DNA of 64,000 nt. Source: Mesorhizobium sp. Its GTDB lineage: Bacteria; Pseudomonadota; Alphaproteobacteria; Rhizobiales; Rhizobiaceae. The position numbers and the translations under genes were made by a program. The stretch spans positions 62,001 through 126,000 of the forward strand of contig NZ_SUHQ01000021.1 in NCBI RefSeq assembly GCF_004962245.1. Reading direction: 5' to 3'. How positions within the stretch are numbered: position 1 is the stretch's first letter; every line of letters starts with the position of its first letter. The notes under the pieces were generated by a model, which was not told where the DNA came from, did no database searches, and worked only from the letters and a program-made list of their open reading frames with translations. This document shows positions 63,429-64,000 of this stretch, one piece after another.

Positions 63429-64000
63429 TTGGCCAAGGACGCAAAAAACGCCAACACGGCGTCCGCCTACACCTATGTCGACCACAAATTCGACGTGGTG
63501 GTCGTCGGCGCCGGCGGCGCCGGCCTGCGCGCCACGCTCGGCATGGCCGAACAAGGCCTGCGCACCGCCTGCGTCACCAAGGTTTTCCCGACGCGCTCGC
63601 ACACGGTGGCGGCGCAGGGCGGCATCGCCGCCTCGCTCGCCAATATGGGCCCCGACAACTGGCAGTGGCATCTCTTCGACACGGTCAAGGGTTCGGATTG
63701 GCTCGGCGACACTGACGCTCAGGAATACATGGTGCGCGAGGCGCCGGCGGCGGTCTACGAGCTTGAGCATTACGGCGTTCCCTTCAGCCGCACCGAGGAC
63801 GGGAAAATCTACCAGCGGCCGTTCGGCGGCATGATGATGAATTTCGGCGAGGGACCGCCGGTGCAGCGCACCTGTGCGGCCGCCGACCGCACTGGCCACG
63901 CCATGCTGCACACGCTCTACGGCCAGTCGCTGAAGCACAATGCGCAGTTCTTCATCGAGTATTTCGCGCTCGACCTGATCATGGAGCCGGACGGAACCTG
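63429..64000 (+). CDS. sdhA: Succinate dehydrogenase flavoprotein subunit (partial, cut by the window edge)
   Basis: Only the first 190 codons are in the window. The start is TTG at 63429 (LAKDAKN as read; first residue Met), four bases after sdhD. The FAD site is VVGAGGAGLRAT and the FAD-linked His lies in RSHTVAAQGGIAAS. Further segments GDTDAQEYMVREAP and GVPFSRTEDGKIYQRPFGG match SdhA closely. With SdhB (expected beyond the edge) it oxidises succinate. No stop codon occurs before the end of the window. Confidence 0.95.
   Translation, partial: MAKDAKNANTASAYTYVDHKFDVVVVGAGGAGLRATLGMAEQGLRTACVTKVFPTRSHTVAAQGGIAASLANMGPDNWQWHLFDTVKGSDWLGDTDAQEYMVREAPAAVYELEHYGVPFSRTEDGKIYQRPFGGMMMNFGEGPPVQRTCAAADRTGHAMLHTLYGQSLKHNAQFFIEYFALDLIMEPDGT

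Noticed and set aside
63475..63834. A 119-codon frame starting inside sdhA
   Set aside because: It is in a different frame from sdhA, Arg/Ala-rich and without a domain; the sdhA frame from 63429 continues past the window end.

Overview
The window looks like a piece of the main chromosome of an alphaproteobacterium of the Rhizobiales, most likely Mesorhizobium or a close Phyllobacteriaceae relative. This rests on the GC-rich coding sequence, on gene orders familiar from that group (mdh-sucC-sucD-sucA-sucB-lpd, dapF-mtaB-ftsY-yciB, acnA divergent from ccmA, rimM-trmD-rplS-leuC, sdhC-sdhD-sdhA), on Rhizobiales families (DUF2794, IalB-like and Omp19-like proteins), and on several families of palindromic intergenic repeats. 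No database search was possible. I see no prophage, plasmid, CRISPR array, rRNA or tRNA gene; the content is mainly housekeeping.

Layout. 1-16 kb: a flavin amine oxidase, a lytic transglycosylase, a small secreted protein with a duplicated C-terminus, argG, a LysE-type exporter, rlmN with a small membrane protein, an IalB-like protein, a pterin dehydratase, a low-molecular-weight phosphatase convergent with thpR, the tesA/ybbA-ybbP-type module, a Bax-inhibitor-1 protein and an acetyltransferase. 16-25 kb: DUF2794, a structured RNA that I read as a 6S RNA candidate with its own terminator, DUF1223, a ceramidase-like membrane hydrolase, acnA, and a ccmA-ccmB-ccmD-ccmG cluster with no ccmC between ccmB and ccmD. 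25-36 kb: a lactonase-like protein with a tautomerase, yciB, ftsY, mtaB, dapF, a metallo-beta-lactamase fold hydrolase, an Omp19-like lipoprotein and zapE.

36-48 kb is a long co-directional TCA-cycle block: mdh, sucC, (cupin), sucD, sucA, sucB, (DUF4241 protein, secreted protein, SDR oxidoreductase), lpdA. Together these encode malate dehydrogenase, succinyl-CoA synthetase and the whole 2-oxoglutarate dehydrogenase complex, with four small accessory genes interleaved. 48-64 kb: a Pro/Ala/Glu-repeat membrane protein, a TraB/GumN protein, xerC, rimM, trmD, a TauE/SafE exporter, rplS, an amino-acid ABC importer (binding protein and permease only), a methyltransferase, leuC, two tandem diguanylate cyclases, two small secreted proteins around a possible CtrA box, and sdhC-sdhD-sdhA, with sdhA running off the window edge.

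The least ordinary features are: repeat families that sit inside operons or supply coding sequence (an in-frame repeat-derived insert in the FtsY linker; a ceramidase-like gene whose last codons and stop lie in a repeat); a two-hairpin repeat whose copies appear to vary in a pairing-preserving way; the absent ccmC; and the ceramidase-like protein, which keeps the five active-site residues I recall for human alkaline ceramidase at matching spacing within each cluster. No obviously new defence or biosynthetic system was found.
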